Shown piece after piece: positions 7,757 through 15,891 of a DNA stretch of 16,559 nucleotides. Source of the DNA: Thiohalocapsa sp964524185. Its GTDB lineage: Bacteria > Pseudomonadota > Gammaproteobacteria > Chromatiales > Chromatiaceae. The position numbers were made by a program, and so were the translations under genes. The stretch lies in NCBI GenBank assembly GCA_964524185.1, contig CAZGCI010000085.1, forward strand, positions 1 through 16,559. The letters are read 5' to 3'. Below the pieces are notes generated by a model. That model saw nothing but the letters and a program-made list of their open reading frames with translations, was not told where the DNA came from and did no database searches. Every line of letters begins with the position of its first letter. The first letter of the stretch is position 1.

Positions 7757-10700
7757 TTATGCCGCGCCTGCGCTGAGCGTGTGCGGCTCGCCCTCGGGAT
7801 TGCCGGCGGCGGCGAGCCGCTCGGCGGGTTGCTGACCCCACAGGTAAAACATCAACGGGGTCAGGATGGTGTCGAGCAGGGTGGAAGAGATCAGTCCCCC
7901 GAAGATGACCACCGCCACGGGGTAAAGGATCTCCTTACCCGGGGCCTCGGGGGCGAGCAGCAGCGGCAGCAGCGCGAGCACGGTGGTCAACGCCGTCATC
8001 AGTACCGGGGTGAGCCGGTCTAGGCTGCCCTCTGTAATCAGCGCGCGCCCGAACGGCCGTCCCTCTGCCGTCATCAGGTCCAGATAGCGATCGATCTTCA
8101 GAATGCCGTTCCTGGTGGCGATGCCGGTCAGGGTGACGAACCCCACCAGGCTCGCCACCGACAGGGTTTGGCCCGAGAGATGCAGCGCGATGACGCTGCC
8201 CACGAGGGCGAGCGGCACGTTGGCCATGACCATGAGCGACAGACGCGACGATCCGTAGCGGCTGTAGAGGATCAGGAAGATCAGTGACAGCGAAATCAGC
8301 GAGAGCAGGCCGATCAGCCGTGTGGCGGCCTCCTGGGCCTGGAACTGGCCCTCCAAGCTCAGGAAATAGCCCTCCGGTAAGGGCAGCTCGGCCATGGTCT
8401 GGCGCACCCCAGCCACCAGATTGCTCAGGTTGGTCCCGTCGCTGTTGGCGGAGACGACGATCCGGCGCCGGCCGTTGTCGCGGCTCACTTGGTTGGGGCC
8501 GTCGGTCTCCTCCACTGCCGCGATCATGCGCAGCGGCAGGTGGCCGCCCGGCGTCTCGATCAATAGGTCCCGCAGGCCCGCCGGCGTGCGGTCCGCCTCC
8601 GCCACCCGGATGACCACGCCGACGCGGCGGTTCTCCTCGATGATCTGTGCGACTTCCTTACCGCCCACCAGTGTGGCGAGTGCGTCGTTGACTGCCGCCG
8701 GGTTGAGGCCGAAAGCGGCGGCGCGGGCATAGTCCACCCGGACCTGGGCTTGGGGGATGCGCACCTGCTTCTCGACTTGTAGGTCGACCAAGCCGGGCAG
8801 CGCTGCGAGCCGCTGGCGCAGCTCCTCGGCCAGCCCACGTAGGGTGTCTAGGTCATCGCCGAAGACCTTGATGGCGATCTGGGCACGGATGCCCGAGAGC
8901 AGGTGATCCATGCGGTGCGCGATGGGCTGGCCTAGACTCACCGCGGCCGGCAGCGGGGCGAGGCGGGTGCGGAGGTCGGCGAGGATCGCCTCCCGGCTGC
9001 GCTCCGATGGTGATAGATCGACGTCGATCTCCGAGTAGTGCACCCCCTCGGCGTGCTCGTCGAGCTCCGCCCGGCCGGTGCGCCGTCCGGTCTTGATCAC
9101 CTCGGGGACCTCTCGGATGACGGCCTCGGCGAGGGTCCCAACGCGGTTCGACTCCGCGAGCGAGCTGCCTGGGTTGAGCAGGACGTTGATCGTTAGCGTG
9201 CCCTCGTTGAAGGACGGCAGAAAGCTGCGCGGGAAGAAGGGCACTGTGGCGGCCGCCGCGGCCACCACGAGCAGCGCACTGCCCAGCAGCAGGCGGGCGT
9301 TGTTGTAGGACCAGCCGAGCACCCGCCGATCCGACGCCTTGAGCATCCGCACCAAGGGCCCGTCGCCGCGCTCCATGAGCCGGGCCCGCGGCAGTAGCCA
9401 GTAGCACAGCACCGGGGTCAGGGTAATCGAGACCAGCGTGCTTGCGATAATGGCGGTGATATAGGCGACGCCCAGCGGGGCAAACAGCCGTCCCTCGATG
9501 CCCGGCAAGGCGAAGAGGGGGACGAACACCAAGACGATGATCAGCGTGGAGTACAGGATGGCCGAGCGCACCTCCAAGGTCGCGTCGGCCACCACCCGCA
9601 GCACCACGGCCGCGCCGTCGCCCGAGCGCCGCCACTCGCGCAGGCGCCGCAGCACGTTCTCCACCCCCACCACTGCATCGTCCACCAGCTCGCCGATGGC
9701 GATGGCGAGCCCACCGAGGGTCATGGTGTTGATGGAAAGACCCAGCGCGTGGAAGACCAGCGTCGTGGCCACCAGGGAGACCGGTAAGGCCACCAGCGAG
9801 ATCAGCGTCGTGCGCAGGTTCAGCAAAAAGAGCAGGAGCACCACGGCGACGATCAGCGCGGCGTCGCGCAGGGCCTCCTGCACGTTGCGAACCGAGGCCG
9901 AAATGAAGTCCGCCTGGCGAAACAAGACCTCGTGCCCCAACCTGTCTGGCGGCAGGCTGGCCCAGAGCGCATCCATGGCCGATTCCACCTCTTGGGTCAG
10001 GCTGACGGTATCCGCCTCGGGCTGCTTCTGCACCGACAGGATGACCGCGGGCTGGCCGTTGAAGCTGGCGTCCCCGCGCTTGACTGCAGCCGACCAATGC
10101 ACGTCGGCCACCTGCCGAAGCAGCACCGGCGCCCCATCGCGTTCGGCGACGACGAGGTTGCGCAGGTCGTCCAGCTGGCTGGTTCGGGCGATGTTGCGGA
10201 TCAGGTACTCCTCGGACTGCCTCTCGAGAAACCCGCCGCTGGTGTTGAGCGCGAAGCGGTGCGCCGCCGCTTCCAGCTCCGCGAGGCTAATGTCTAGATC
10301 GCCCATCGTGCGCACGTCCGGCGTGATCCGGGCTTGGCGCACCTCGCCGCCGATTGGGATCACCTGGGACACGCCAGGGATGGTGAGCAGCCGCGGCCGC
10401 ACCAGCCAGTCGGCCAGGTCGCGGACCTCCATCGGCGTCACGGCGGCGTTCTCGGCGTAAAGGGCGATCAGCATGATCTCGCCCATGATCGAGGTCACCG
10501 GCCCCAGGTGCGGCACCACCCCCGCCGGAAGCTGCGTGCCGACCACGGCCAGGCGTTCTGCCACCTGCTGACGGTTCCGGTACAGGTCCGTCCCCCAGGC
10601 GAACTCCACGTAGACGATGGAGAGCCCGACGCCCGAGACCGAGCGCACCCGGGTGACCCCGGGCAAGCCTTTGACCGCCGCCTCCAATGGGAAGCTGACG

Positions 10701-10891
10701 AGCTGCTCCACCTCCTCGGGCGCCATGCCATCGGCCTCGGTCATCAAGGTGACCGTGGGCTTGTCGAGTGCCGGGAAGACGTCGATGGGCAGGCGCAGGG
10801 CCTGGTAGCTGCCGTAGCCGACCAGGACGAGGGCGGCGGCCAGGACCAGTAGGCGCTGGCGCAGACTCAAGATGACGATACGCTCGAACAT
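7757..10891 (-). CDS. HME-RND heavy-metal efflux pump, inner-membrane subunit (CusA/CzcA family)
   Basis: A 1044-residue protein, normal for the family. It has the RND plan: first helix near residues 13-31, large periplasmic porter region, helix cluster from about 342, second periplasmic region (about 555-860) and a final helix cluster. Helix 4 carries AIGELVDDAVVGVEN (398-412), with D404/D405 and E411 at the proton-relay positions known from CusA and CzcA. Family knowledge: a trimer uses the proton gradient to expel metal ions from periplasm or cytosol through an adaptor and outer-membrane channel. At 618-622 the sequence HYSEI stands where CusA has its Met623-containing EMVET, so the copper/silver methionine site appears absent and the metal cannot be named. 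It starts 10 nt after the adaptor stop; GAGGG overlapping that stop is the ribosome site. Confidence 0.93.
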   Translation of the reverse strand: MFERIVILSLRQRLLVLAAALVLVGYGSYQALRLPIDVFPALDKPTVTLMTEADGMAPEEVEQLVSFPLEAAVKGLPGVTRVRSVSGVGLSIVYVEFAWGTDLYRNRQQVAERLAVVGTQLPAGVVPHLGPVTSIMGEIMLIALYAENAAVTPMEVRDLADWLVRPRLLTIPGVSQVIPIGGEVRQARITPDVRTMGDLDISLAELEAAAHRFALNTSGGFLERQSEEYLIRNIARTSQLDDLRNLVVAERDGAPVLLRQVADVHWSAAVKRGDASFNGQPAVILSVQKQPEADTVSLTQEVESAMDALWASLPPDRLGHEVLFRQADFISASVRNVQEALRDAALIVAVVLLLFLLNLRTTLISLVALPVSLVATTLVFHALGLSINTMTLGGLAIAIGELVDDAVVGVENVLRRLREWRRSGDGAAVVLRVVADATLEVRSAILYSTLIIVLVFVPLFALPGIEGRLFAPLGVAYITAIIASTLVSITLTPVLCYWLLPRARLMERGDGPLVRMLKASDRRVLGWSYNNARLLLGSALLVVAAAAATVPFFPRSFLPSFNEGTLTINVLLNPGSSLAESNRVGTLAEAVIREVPEVIKTGRRTGRAELDEHAEGVHYSEIDVDLSPSERSREAILADLRTRLAPLPAAVSLGQPIAHRMDHLLSGIRAQIAIKVFGDDLDTLRGLAEELRQRLAALPGLVDLQVEKQVRIPQAQVRVDYARAAAFGLNPAAVNDALATLVGGKEVAQIIEENRRVGVVIRVAEADRTPAGLRDLLIETPGGHLPLRMIAAVEETDGPNQVSRDNGRRRIVVSANSDGTNLSNLVAGVRQTMAELPLPEGYFLSLEGQFQAQEAATRLIGLLSLISLSLIFLILYSRYGSSRLSLMVMANVPLALVGSVIALHLSGQTLSVASLVGFVTLTGIATRNGILKIDRYLDLMTAEGRPFGRALITEGSLDRLTPVLMTALTTVLALLPLLLAPEAPGKEILYPVAVVIFGGLISSTLLDTILTPLMFYLWGQQPAERLAAAGNPEGEPHTLSAGAA

Positions 10892-10901
10892 CGTGTCGCC
10901 C

Positions 10902-12566
10902 TCAGCGGACCTGGTTGAGGAGAGAAGCGCCCTGACTCACCACCCGGTCGCCGACCGTGAGCCCCTGGGTCACGACGCGATAGTCACTGTCCAGGGGGCG
11001 GGTCTCGACGACGGCAGACCGAAAGTGCTCGGGCTGCGCGTGGAGCCAGACGCGGTCGCGTCCGTCGGCGCCGCGCTGCACCGCGGCGGCCGGAATGCGC
11101 AGCCCGCGGCTGCCGTGATACATCTGGGCGGTGACGCTGACGGGCTGGCGCACCACCAAATCGGCGTCACTCGGGGCGGTGGGCTCCGGCTCGATGCGAA
11201 ACTGGATGGGCAGGGCATGGCCGCGCAGTTCGTAGCCGCCGCCCAGCGGAGTGAGGCGCAGCTGCCGGCCGTCTGCGGTGCGCGCGCTGGCGGCAACGAA
11301 GTGGGTGGCATGGTCCGTGTCGTAGAGTAGGGCCTCCACCCAAAGGCGCTGCGGGTCGACCACCGTAAACAACGTGTCGCGCCCCGAGACGATCTGGCCG
11401 GGCGTCGCGTCGCGCAGTGCCAGCACGCCCGCAACCGGGGCGGTGAGCGGGAGGCGCTCGTCGAAGCTGTCGGCAATGGCGTCGCGCCGAGCGATCAGGC
11501 TCTCGTGCTCGGTCTCGGTCTCCTCCAAGTCTTGCTTCGGCGCATTCGGGCCGAGCTGCCGCAAACGCTCCAGGTTGCGGGCGAGGATGCGGATGCGACC
11601 CTCGAGCTCCGCGAGATCTGCGAGCAGCGTGGTGCGGTCGACGGCATCGAGGATCGGCACCAGGTAGGCCAGCACTTGGCCGCGCGCCACCCGCTGCCCG
11701 AGCAGTGGTGGGCCCGCGTCGGGCAGCTCGATGCGGCCCGGTAGCGGTGCCTGGACCAGGGCAGTGGCATTGGGATCGGGGATGATGTGCCCGGTCAGGG
11801 TGAAGCTGTCTGGCCATTCGCCCGCCACGGCCGGCGCAGTGCGCAAACCGAGGAGCCGCTGCACCGGTTTGGGCACAAAGAGACTCCCATCCGGCAGACG
11901 GCTGGCGGCTTGGTCCGAGGCGGCCGGCGCTTCGGCGGGCTCGCCGTGGTCGTGCCCGGCGTGCGCCAGGGCCGTTCGCGGGGTGATGAGGGCCGCGGGT
12001 AGGCCAGCGATGAGGACCGCCAGCAGCACGCTGGTCGGCGGTGCAGCGCGCCGGTCGCGCCAGGCGAGCAAGACAAGCACGCAGAATGCGAGCACCACCA
12101 CCGTGCCTTGCAGCAGGGGTGTCGACGCATACCAGGCCTGGGTGTTGGCTCCAGGCTCGCCGTAGTCGCCAGAGGCCTCCGGCACCTCGAGGGTGCCTAG
12201 CAGGAGGTCTGCGGCCGCCGGGCTCTGGATAGTGAAGATCAGATCGTGACGGCCCGGCTCGGCGAGCGGGCCCGCATCGAGCACATAAACACCCGCACCC
12301 ATGTGCGTTGCCTCGCCCCGGAATGCGCCGGCCTCTACCGCTACGTCCGCCCCCTCCACCGGGGCGTTGGTTGCGAAATCATCGAGGTAGAGGCTGAGCT
12401 GTTCGTCCTCGAGAATTGCCACCAGCTCGAAGTCGGCCGACACTGCGGACACGCGCGGCGAGAGGACCGCACTCGTCGGCTCCGGCAATTGCAGGCCATG
12501 GTCGTGCCCCTCGTGGGCCAAGACGGGAGTCGTCAGGAGGAGGCAGAGGCCGATGCTTCGCCACAT
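10902..12566 (-). CDS. RND efflux periplasmic adaptor (HlyD/CusB family) with extra N-terminal domain and two His-rich motifs
   Basis: ATG 12566 is chosen because AGGA lies 8 nt upstream and a clean signal peptide (1-17) follows; ATG 12575 or the far upstream frame to 12674 are less likely. The 554-residue product is much longer than a usual adaptor (about 350-420). In order: signal peptide; HEGHDHG (18-24); a beta-rich domain (about 40-130); a membrane helix (about 151-169); a second hydrophobic stretch (about 178-197); AHAGHDHGE (201-209); then the adaptor proper with a lipoyl-like half (ALVQAPLPGRIE, 269-280), a coiled coil (about 310-368), the second lipoyl half (LTAPVAGVLALRDATPGQIV, 374-393), beta barrel and membrane-proximal domain. 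It links the RND pump to an outer-membrane channel. The His motifs probably bind metal. The layout suggests a fusion of a small periplasmic protein with an adaptor. Confidence 0.88.
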   Translation of the reverse strand: MWRSIGLCLLLTTPVLAHEGHDHGLQLPEPTSAVLSPRVSAVSADFELVAILEDEQLSLYLDDFATNAPVEGADVAVEAGAFRGEATHMGAGVYVLDAGPLAEPGRHDLIFTIQSPAAADLLLGTLEVPEASGDYGEPGANTQAWYASTPLLQGTVVVLAFCVLVLLAWRDRRAAPPTSVLLAVLIAGLPAALITPRTALAHAGHDHGEPAEAPAASDQAASRLPDGSLFVPKPVQRLLGLRTAPAVAGEWPDSFTLTGHIIPDPNATALVQAPLPGRIELPDAGPPLLGQRVARGQVLAYLVPILDAVDRTTLLADLAELEGRIRILARNLERLRQLGPNAPKQDLEETETEHESLIARRDAIADSFDERLPLTAPVAGVLALRDATPGQIVSGRDTLFTVVDPQRLWVEALLYDTDHATHFVAASARTADGRQLRLTPLGGGYELRGHALPIQFRIEPEPTAPSDADLVVRQPVSVTAQMYHGSRGLRIPAAAVQRGADGRDRVWLHAQPEHFRSAVVETRPLDSDYRVVTQGLTVGDRVVSQGASLLNQVR

Positions 12567-12878
12567 GGAGATCATCCTAGATTGCTTGACCGCGCCAGAC
12601 GTCTGGAAAAGCGTCAACTGTTCTACGCCGCGTCGTGTGCCAGGCGCCGGCGGGGGAGAAGTGCCTAGGGCCAAGGGCCGAGGCGCAACCGCTGACGCCA
12701 GGCTAAGATAGGGCTGCCCCCTGACACCAGGCTGTCACTTCGCTTACAACGCTGTCAGGTCGGCAGGTTTCTACGGCTGCTAGTGAGCGACCCGCTGGCG
12801 CGCCGCCGCCGCAATCGCTCGTCGCCCCGAGGCATCCCCTCGCTCGGGTTCCGCAGTCGTGCATGACCCAAGTACACG
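12567..12878. promoter_or_regulatory. Divergent promoter region of the metal-efflux operon and its two-component regulators
   Basis: About 310 bp without a convincing gene. TGACA/TGTCA half-sites cluster at 12692-12759. Facing left, TATCTT (near 12705-12710) could be a -10 box; no good -35 lies at the right distance, as expected for an activator-dependent promoter. Facing right, TTACAA (12744-12749) with TTTCTA (12768-12773) is a weak sigma-70-like pair. Promoter calls are tentative. Confidence 0.5.
12692..12759. promoter_or_regulatory. Clustered TGACA/TGTCA operator, candidate binding site of the CusR/CzcR-type regulator
   Basis: CTGAC-R-CCAGGCT occurs at 12692-12704 and 12721-12733 (one mismatch in 13, 29 bp apart). 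TGACA (12722-12726) and TGTCA (12733-12737) form an inverted repeat with a 6-nt spacer. A second TGTCA lies 20 bp on (12753-12757), within GCTGTCA repeated at the same spacing, and CCTGACA/TGTCAGG close the block. OmpR-family regulators commonly bind such repeats; assignment to the adjacent regulator is inference. Confidence 0.55.
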
Positions 12879-13556
12879 ATGAAGATATTGGTCGTTGAAG
12901 ATGAGCCGAAGACCGGGGACTACCTCCGGCAGGGCCTGAGCGAGGCCGGCTTCGTCACGGATTTGGTCCGCGACGGCCGCGGCGGCCTGCATCAGGCCCT
13001 CGAGACCGGCTACGATCTGATCATCCTCGATGTGATGCTGCCGGGGCTCGACGGTTGGCAGGTCCTAGAGGGCCTGCGCAGGGCGGGTCAGCAGCAGCCG
13101 GTCCTGTTCCTCACCGCACGCGACCAGATCGATGACCGCGTCAAGGGCCTGGAGCTCGGCGCCGATGATTACCTGGTGAAGCCGTTCGCCTTTGCCGAGC
13201 TGCTGGCGCGGGTGCGCACGCTGCTGCGGCGTGGGGGGGCGACGCCCGAGTCCACCCAGCTCCAGGTCGCCGACCTGGAGATCGATCTGCTGCGCCGACG
13301 CGTCACCCGCGCCGGCCGGCGCGTCGATCTCACGGCGAAGGAGTTCGCCTTGCTCGAGCTCTTTGTCCGCAGACGGGGCGAGGTGCTGCCGAAGAGCGTC
13401 ATCGCCTCTTCGGTCTGGGACATGAACTTCGACAGCAACACCAACGTCATCGAGGTCGCCGTGCGCCGCCTGCGCGCCAAGGTCGACGAAGGCTTCGAGC
13501 CCAAACTGATCCAGACCGTGCGCGGCATGGGCTATGTCTTGGAGGAGCCGCATTGA
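12879..13556 (+). CDS. OmpR/PhoB-family response regulator, CusR/CzcR/CopR type
   Basis: A 225-residue regulator of standard length. The receiver has the acidic cluster E7/D8/E9, phosphoacceptor D51 (LIILDVMLPGLDG), T79 and K101 (DDYLVKPFAFAELLARV). The C-terminal winged helix (about 128-222) contains VDLTAKEFALLELFVRR and VWDMNFDSNTNVIEVAVRRL, the latter segment closely resembling CusR/CopR/CzcR heavy-metal regulators. Family knowledge: phosphorylated by its kinase when metal accumulates in the periplasm, it activates an efflux operon. It diverges from the adaptor-pump operon, making that its likely target, through the TGTCA cluster between them. The ribosome site before ATG 12879 is weak. 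The kinase start overlaps its stop. Metal identity is not evident. Confidence 0.93.
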   Translation: MKILVVEDEPKTGDYLRQGLSEAGFVTDLVRDGRGGLHQALETGYDLIILDVMLPGLDGWQVLEGLRRAGQQQPVLFLTARDQIDDRVKGLELGADDYLVKPFAFAELLARVRTLLRRGGATPESTQLQVADLEIDLLRRRVTRAGRRVDLTAKEFALLELFVRRRGEVLPKSVIASSVWDMNFDSNTNVIEVAVRRLRAKVDEGFEPKLIQTVRGMGYVLEEPH

Positions 13557-15013
13557 GGGTGCTCTCCCTCACCGCGCGGTTGAGCCTGCGCTTCGCCCTC
13601 GCCGCGGCGCTGGTGCTGCTGGGCCTGGGCTGGGTCGCGGCGCGCTCGGTGGAGCAGCACTTTCTGGAAATGGACCAGCAGGAGATCGAGGGTAAGCTCG
13701 CCCTGGTGAGCAACCTCCTCGCCAAGGTCAAAACGCCTGCGGCGCTCGACCAGCTGCCTCGGCACCTCGACGAGGCCCTGGTGGGGCACCATGGCCTCGC
13801 AGTACAGGTGCTGGCCCCGGACGGCAAGGCCTGGTTCACCTCCGCGGGCACACACGTGCCGGCCACGGAGTACACCGACGCGGCAGTGGATGGGCGCCAC
13901 TGGGTGGAGTGGAAGGAGCGCGGACGGGTGTTCCGAGGGCTTGCGGCAGGGGCACGGAGCGGGCTCCCCGGTGCGCCGACCTACACCGTCACCATCGCGT
14001 TGGACATCAGCCACCATGCGCGCTTCATGGCCGGCTTCCGCCGCAGTTTAGTCCTTGCCATCACCCTTGCCGCGCTCGCGGCCGCCGCCTTGGGTTGGGT
14101 GGCGACGCGTGCCGGCTTGGCCCCGCTGCGGCGGGTGACCGCCCTGGCCGCCAGCCTGGATGCCAACCGGCTCGACGCGCGTCTACCCGACGCCCGCGTG
14201 CCGGCGGAGATCGAAACCCTCGTGCAGGCGTTCAATGCCATGCTCGCGCGGTTGGAGGACAGCTTTCGGCGCCTGTCGGAGTTCTCCGGCGACATCGCCC
14301 ACGAGCTGCGCACGCCGATCGGCAACCTGATGGTGCAAACCCAAGTCGCCCTTGCGGAGCCGCGTGACCTCGAGCAGTACCGCGAGGTGTTGTATTCCAG
14401 CCTGGAGGAGTATGAGCGGATGGCCCAGATGGTTGCGGACATGCTCTTCCTTGCCCAGGCCGACAACGGTCAGCTGCGGCCGAGCACGGCTCCGGTGGAC
14501 CTCGCCGCCGAGGTGCGCGCCCTGTTCGACTACCTCGATGCGTGGGCCGAGGAGCAGGGCGTTGGACTCGTTCTGGAGGGCAACGCGACGCCGGTGCCCG
14601 GGGATCGGCTGATGCTCCGCCGGGCGCTGAGCAACCTGCTAACCAACGCCATCTGGCACACAGCCCCGGGAGGCGCGGTGCAGGTGCGTCTGTGGGACGA
14701 CGCAGAGGCGGCCCAGCTGACGGTCGAGAATCCCGGAGCGCCCATACCGCCCGAGCATCTGCCGCGGCTTTTCGATCGCTTCTACCGCCTGGATCCGGCC
14801 CGTCGCCGAGCTGGTGACGGCGTCGGGCTGGGGCTCGCCATCGTCAAGTCCATCGTCGATGCCCACGGCGGGCGTGTTTACGTGCATTCCGAGGCGAATG
14901 CCACGCGGTTCTCCCTGACGCTCCACCACCGCAAAGGCCTGACCCGCGTTGCATCCCACGGTGCTCGCGCGCCCGGCAAGCATCCATCGGCACAGCTGGG
15001 TGTACAGGGATAG
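13553..15013 (+). CDS. Heavy-metal sensor histidine kinase, CusS/CzcS type
   Basis: A 486-residue kinase starting at TTG 13553, which overlaps the regulator's TGA (13554-13556); GGAGGAG (13541-13547) 5 nt upstream supports this start. Membrane helices lie at about residues 13-30 and 165-185, with a ~135-residue periplasmic sensor domain between that contains His pairs (H79/H80, H154/H155) as possible metal ligands. A HAMP segment follows, then the phosphoacceptor motif FSGDIAHELRTPIGNL (H250), N-box around N361/N365 (LSNLLTNAIWHT), F-box LFDRFYRLD and G-box GDGVGLGL (421-428). The FSGDIAHELRTPIGNL form is typical of heavy-metal sensor kinases. The last ~45 residues extend past the catalytic domain without recognisable motif. 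It pairs with the regulator to control the divergent efflux operon. Confidence 0.93.
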   Translation: MRVLSLTARLSLRFALAAALVLLGLGWVAARSVEQHFLEMDQQEIEGKLALVSNLLAKVKTPAALDQLPRHLDEALVGHHGLAVQVLAPDGKAWFTSAGTHVPATEYTDAAVDGRHWVEWKERGRVFRGLAAGARSGLPGAPTYTVTIALDISHHARFMAGFRRSLVLAITLAALAAAALGWVATRAGLAPLRRVTALAASLDANRLDARLPDARVPAEIETLVQAFNAMLARLEDSFRRLSEFSGDIAHELRTPIGNLMVQTQVALAEPRDLEQYREVLYSSLEEYERMAQMVADMLFLAQADNGQLRPSTAPVDLAAEVRALFDYLDAWAEEQGVGLVLEGNATPVPGDRLMLRRALSNLLTNAIWHTAPGGAVQVRLWDDAEAAQLTVENPGAPIPPEHLPRLFDRFYRLDPARRRAGDGVGLGLAIVKSIVDAHGGRVYVHSEANATRFSLTLHHRKGLTRVASHGARAPGKHPSAQLGVQG

Positions 15014-15020
15014 ACCCCGT

Positions 15021-15036
15021 CCTCGGTTCCGCGAGG
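15021..15036. terminator. Possible weak bidirectional terminator hairpin
   Basis: CCTCG-N6-CGAGG lies in the 35-bp gap between the converging kinase gene and the small membrane protein gene, where a shared terminator would be expected. The stem is only 5 bp and there is no clear U-run on either side, so the call is weak. Confidence 0.25.
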
Positions 15037-15048
15037 CCTGGGTTGGGC

Positions 15049-15567
15049 TTAGCGGCCGCGTCGGTCGCGCGCTCTTGAGCTCGCGTCCACCAGGCGGCTC
15101 AGGTCAGAGATGATCTGCGCAAGGGCAGCAAACAGGCATGCCACCAAGACACCGCCGAGTCCCCACAAAATCGGCTCTCTGTAGGCAGCGAGATTCACGT
15201 GATCTGGATAGGCTGTGCTGCCTGGCCAGTAGGTCAGCACCAGGATCAGGCTGATGATGACGCTGAGCAGGGCCATGAGGATGAAAAACAGTGACAGGTT
15301 GGGTAACCGGCCCGAGCGCCTAGGATTGGCCTTGCTGGGAGTATTCGGCTTCGGCCTCGGTTTCGCTTGGACGCGGGGCCCTCGGATTCGGCCCTTCCGC
15401 GCGTCCAGTTCCAACGCGTTGACATACCAAGCCCCATCGATCAAGCGACCGTCGTAGAAGCCATCACGAATCATCTGAATGCATTTCGCGGGCTCGATCT
15501 GCTTGGCTTTCGCAAAGTCCTCGAGGGGCAGCATGTCCTCAGGGCTGTTTTCAGCGTGATCGGCCAT
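15049..15567 (-). CDS. Hypothetical membrane protein with two transmembrane helices
   Basis: Not recognised. ATG 15567 is preceded by AGGAG 6 nt upstream, a good ribosome site. The 172-residue product has a soluble N-terminal part (about 1-60; LEDFAKAKQIEPAKCIQMIR then GRLIDGAWYVNALELDARK) that recalls the helix-then-wing pattern of excisionase or MerR-like modules, a Lys/Arg/Pro-rich linker (about 58-88), two membrane helices (about 91-113 and 132-153) and a short basic tail (SSRARDRRGR). The N-terminal segment could bind a protein or DNA, but this is speculation. It converges with the metal kinase gene and stands alone, so context gives no job. Good start site, membrane pattern and even composition make it a likely real gene. 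Confidence 0.7.
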   Translation of the reverse strand: MADHAENSPEDMLPLEDFAKAKQIEPAKCIQMIRDGFYDGRLIDGAWYVNALELDARKGRIRGPRVQAKPRPKPNTPSKANPRRSGRLPNLSLFFILMALLSVIISLILVLTYWPGSTAYPDHVNLAAYREPILWGLGGVLVACLFAALAQIISDLSRLVDASSRARDRRGR

Positions 15568-15608
15568 GGTCGGCTCCTGCTTGTGGTCGCGTCAGTTACT
15601 TGCCGTTG

Positions 15609-15743
15609 GTGCCGAGGCTTCACCGCGGCACGAGACATGCTGACTGGTGCCAAGGCTCTGCCTCGGTGCCGGGGCCTCCGCCGCCAGTGCGCGTTCTGGG
15701 CACCAGGGTCGCGAAGGTGGGATGCCGAGGCAGCGCCTCGGCA
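15609..15743. repeat. Cluster of three REP-like palindromic repeats
   Basis: Three related palindromes: 15609-15631 (GTGCCGAGG, 5-nt loop, CCGCGGCAC, one mismatch); about 15645-15670 (GGTGCCAAGGC, 3-nt loop, GCCTCGGTGCC, imperfect); and 15723-15743 (TGCCGAGGC, loop AGC, GCCTCGGCA, perfect). The first and third are followed by CGAG. They share the core TGCCGAGGC / GCCTCGGCA. This is the pattern of dispersed REP/MITE-like elements. They lie just upstream of the small membrane protein gene and far from any converging gene end, so a terminator role is unlikely. Confidence 0.7.
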
Positions 15744-15891
15744 CGAGCGGGAAGGTCATTGATTTCATTTTCTCTGGATACGCTGCGTACAAAGCGATGC
15801 GACGCTTGACCGGTTCAGGGAGGATTTGCTCCCTCGACTTGGCCCGCCTACGCCTTGGGATCCGCCGTGTAGTCAACGTTGTTGGCCGCCC
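15744..15891. other. Gap without supported gene between REP cluster and antitoxin remnant
   Basis: About 150 bp with no supported gene. GTCAACGTT occurs at 15872-15880 and again inside the antitoxin remnant at 15901-15909; this short direct repeat may be chance. Confidence 0.4.

Noticed and set aside
7099..7776. 225-codon plus-strand frame with a hydrophobic start
   Set aside because: It lies opposite the small periplasmic protein gene, which has a signal peptide, ribosome site and operon context; the plus frame is its shadow.
15609..15743. CRISPR array
   Set aside because: Repeats are palindromic, imperfect and unevenly spaced (about 36 and 78 bp), without uniform spacers.
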